NCBI GenBank assembly: GCA_013398015.1
Contig: VZRR01012719.1
Span: 62,001 to 126,000, forward strand
Direction of reading: 5' to 3'
Source of the DNA: Oreocharis arfaki
Lineage: Eukaryota > Chordata > Aves > Passeriformes > Paramythiidae
Length of the DNA: 64,000 bases
The number at the start of each line of letters is the position of its first letter. The first letter of the stretch is position 1. This document shows positions 61,336 through 64,000 of this stretch, piece after piece. A program made the translations under genes and the position numbers. A model generated the notes under the pieces. That model was given only the letters and a program-made list of their open reading frames with translations, had not been told where the DNA came from and searched no databases.

Positions 61336-62680
61336 AAACCTACTTTTTAAAGCAGACACTATGTTATATTTAAGATGTGAAAAATGTAAATACTTTCCAG
61401 TGCTATTATGATGTGTTCTCCGTGTGTAGTAAGTGAAAGCTTCCCCCAAAATATTAAGGAGTCTTATTGGACAGGTATTCATAAGACGGATGGTGTTTTG
61501 AAAGTGATCCTAGACCCCCACCTTACAGTGAAAGTTAAATTCTAATTTCACAAAAAAAATCACATCTTGTAAGGGACTTAACTGTTACCTTCTGCTAAAC
61601 CAGAAATGCATGAGATAGTTGCTTTTGTATTTTTGCTTTGATATTAACTGAATCCCATGCAGAGATTTCTGCAACTTTTTGAAGAAAGTTAACAGAAAAA
61701 TTATCACAGACTTTGAAGCCTCAAAAGAATCTACTTGGATTGATTTCCTTATTTACAATAATACCACACACAGGGATTTATTTATAAGTTCCTTTACTGC
61801 ATCTTAGCTAACTATGGAAAAATATCCTGCATTTAACTGTCTTCTAAATACTGGAAAAAACATTTACAAAACATACTGTATGGCTGTGATTAACATCTTA
61901 ATGGCACATTTGCCATGGGTTTCAATAGGGAGAGATACAACTCACATGCTCTAAGTGGAGATAGAGGATTCTGGGGGGAAAATCCTGTTTCAGAAAATGG
62001 AATTTCATCTACACTCTCAGACCAACATGATAGATGCAGCAGAGGCATGACTGGCTGGTACAACCAGCCACTACAAAATGTTCAGTAAGTACAGTAATTG
62101 ATGATTAGTCAGAGTGAAACAGCTCTAGTGCATATTGCTTTTTCTCAGAGGACAGCATTTACCCTCCTATTCATGTACCATTAACACTATTCATTCTCTC
62201 TCCTCCTGGTTAAGTGCAATGGTCTATTTGCCATTTTTCCCTCTAAAAATCTGTCAAGTTTTTTTTATTATGTGGAAACCTTCCTGGACAGCTACTGAAT
62301 CCTGAACATTTCTCTGGGACTATGGCCAGAAACACCACTGAAATTCTTTTAAAACAGAAGTGAGTATCACAGCACTTAAAACTAGTTTCAGCAGCTTAAT
62401 TATATACCCCCATATTCTGCTTGCAATGATTCCAAACCTCTGGTTTCTTCCATCTGAGCAGTAACTGCTAATTTACCCCAAACAGATATCCGCCCCACAT
62501 GAGGAAACTGATCTTGGAAAAGAGCATAAACCTTCCAGTAAAAATTAGCCTTTCATCTAATTTTCTCTCTACTTAGTAGAAACGTGGTAGAGAGAGGAAA
62601 CTGGAAAACTGCATCTAGTGTTAGGATGGAAAATGACAAGCTTAGTTGCCTCCAAAAATAATAAGGTAGTATTAAAAATA
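61336..62680 (+). other. IL21: Predicted IL21 3' untranslated region
   Basis: Non-coding sequence after the IL21 stop, with an AU-rich cluster. No AATAAA occurs close to the stop. ATTAAA at 62671-62676 and AATAAA at 63350-63355 are the candidate signals I noticed, so the 3' end is uncertain. Confidence 0.4.
61751..61866 (+). promoter_or_regulatory. IL21: AU-rich element cluster in IL21 3' UTR
   Basis: ATTTA pentamers occur at 61751, 61776 and 61780 (overlapping as ATTTATTTATA), 61831 and 61862. Such clusters cause rapid decay of cytokine mRNAs through TTP-family and AUF1-type proteins. That it does so here is inferred from position and sequence. Confidence 0.55.
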
Positions 62681-64000
62681 TTTCCATTCCTACCAATGTC
62701 ATCAGCCTAAAGGAAAACTAATACAAAAAGCTTTGCTGCCTCTACATTTTCACTGTCCTGAAATGTGAACCTCCTCAAAAATGTACATCAGAAAAAGAAA
62801 GGAAGATCCTCAGGGTACAACAAACTAGAGTGAACTCTCCTTGTTTCTGGTGATGGCCATTTTGATTGAGTGTCTTTTTCTTCTCCTTTTCTTTTTCTGT
62901 TTCGAAACCTGCTTTTCCTCTGTATAATGTTCTATCTATTACCTCAGTGTTTCCATATTACTGCATGAGAATTAACATTCTAAAAAAGAACTACCACTCC
63001 CATGTAAGTAATCAAAGTACTGAGTTCAAATGATGTTCTTTCTGCACCTTCCATCCCTGTTCCTCTGACTCACCTACCCAACCCATAAAGTCCCTTCATC
63101 ACCCATCGCTGAGCACTGTGCAAAGCTGCTGCTGCAACTGCAACAGATTTTAGTTACAGAAATAGAGAAAGTCAGGGTAAAATTCAATTCCAGATCTGGA
63201 TTAAAAGCAACTGGGAAAATATTGAAGCTTGTCCTGCAGTTGCAGCATGCCTGCTGATGTTTCCACGTTTATACCTTTGTGGAGGGGTTTAATTGAATGC
63301 CTTTGTCATGAATTAAATGCCTTTTTAGGTGAGTCCTAGAAGGCCAACCAATAAACCAGCACTTTGCATTTAGTTCCATGGAATATTTGCATGTGCAGGG
63401 TTTTGGAGAAAGAGCTTTATTTTTGCACAAAGAACACAGTATGTATTTCTTTATTTGTAAATGTCTTTTCCAGTAACTTGCTAAGTGCATTCAAATGCCT
63501 GCTCTAAAAGAGCCTGTTAAAATCCTCGTTGCACAAATGAAATGGGATTAGTGTGCCCTGACAAAGACAACATTGTGTATTACATATTTATTAGGAATCA
63601 TTATAAAGCACTGAGAAGGAACTTTTGTACCTAGGATGGACATTTTATGAAAGAAAAGCAATTCCCTACAGGAATGTCATAAGCTAACTAGGTACTCCTG
63701 CGTACACTGCAGCAATGTCTGGGTTTTGTCCAAGAGGCAGCATGTAATGCAGTAAGTAATGCCCCTACTTCTGTCCAGTGACTCACTTCACTGTTTTTAA
63801 CTATGGATCTTATCACACCAAACATAGTGCTAAGGTGTATCTTTTTCTTGTTTTAAACATAATATGCTTGTTTATTAATTGAAGCTATTTCTTGTACGTG
63901 CAGAACAACTTAATTTGAAATGCTCATTTGTATTATTCAAAAAACTAGTGAGAAACTGTAACAAATGTAACTTTAGAGAGTTAATTGCTCTGAGATCTTG
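62681..64000. other. IL21 downstream flank
   Basis: AT-rich non-coding DNA up to the window end. I looked for an IL2-like signal-peptide exon and saw none. By synteny IL2 should lie further right. Confidence 0.55.

Noticed and set aside
61336..64000. IL2 expected next to IL21
   Set aside because: I saw no signal-peptide exon or IL2-like helix exon before the window end; IL2 is probably further right.

Overview
This is vertebrate nuclear DNA, almost certainly from a bird. It has compact multi-exon genes with GT-AG introns, long AT-leaning non-coding stretches, one sharp CpG island, and two 5'-truncated CR1 LINE fragments, the dominant avian retroposon. Nothing bacterial or viral was recognised. 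The species cannot be fixed from the sequence alone.

Three genes are supported. BBS12 (minus strand, one coding exon, 16514-18643) encodes a chaperonin-like Bardet-Biedl protein. A centrin (plus strand, five exons, 20292-23558) is best called CETN4 by position. IL21 (plus strand, five coding exons, 56889-61335) encodes a four-helix cytokine. Known tetrapod synteny is IL2 - IL21 - CETN4 - BBS12 - FGF2. This window shows its middle, so FGF2 should lie off the left edge and IL2 off the right edge; neither was seen here.

Layout: 1-16.3 kb is gene-free sequence between BBS12 and the expected FGF2 side, with a few short repeats. 16.3-20.7 kb holds BBS12, its probable 5' intron, a CR1 fragment and a CpG island. 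20.3-24.8 kb is the centrin gene and its 3' UTR. 24.8-54 kb is a long gene-poor interval with one CR1, a pair of diverged duplicates, a GC-rich open frame of unknown meaning and scattered palindromes. About 54.06-54.18 kb is a dense cluster of AP-1/MAF, CRE/TATA, palindromic GATA, NF-kB-like and ETS motifs. 56.7-61.9 kb is IL21 with a TATA promoter and AU-rich 3' UTR. The rest is 3' flank.

BBS12 and the centrin are head-to-head, with start codons 1.65 kb apart, and share one CpG island with two inverted CCAAT boxes. Both products belong to the cilium/centrosome, so a shared bidirectional promoter is a reasonable inference. The centrin's first coding exon contributes only the ATG, directly followed by a GTGAGC donor. 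The whole 171-residue protein can be assembled by phase-0 splicing.

I found no convincing new biological system. The most useful leads are the bidirectional ciliary promoter, the 289-bp inverted-repeat structure just inside centrin intron 1, the regulatory cluster 2.8 kb upstream of IL21, a possible intron-4-retained IL21 isoform, and an overlapping upstream ATG in BBS12.
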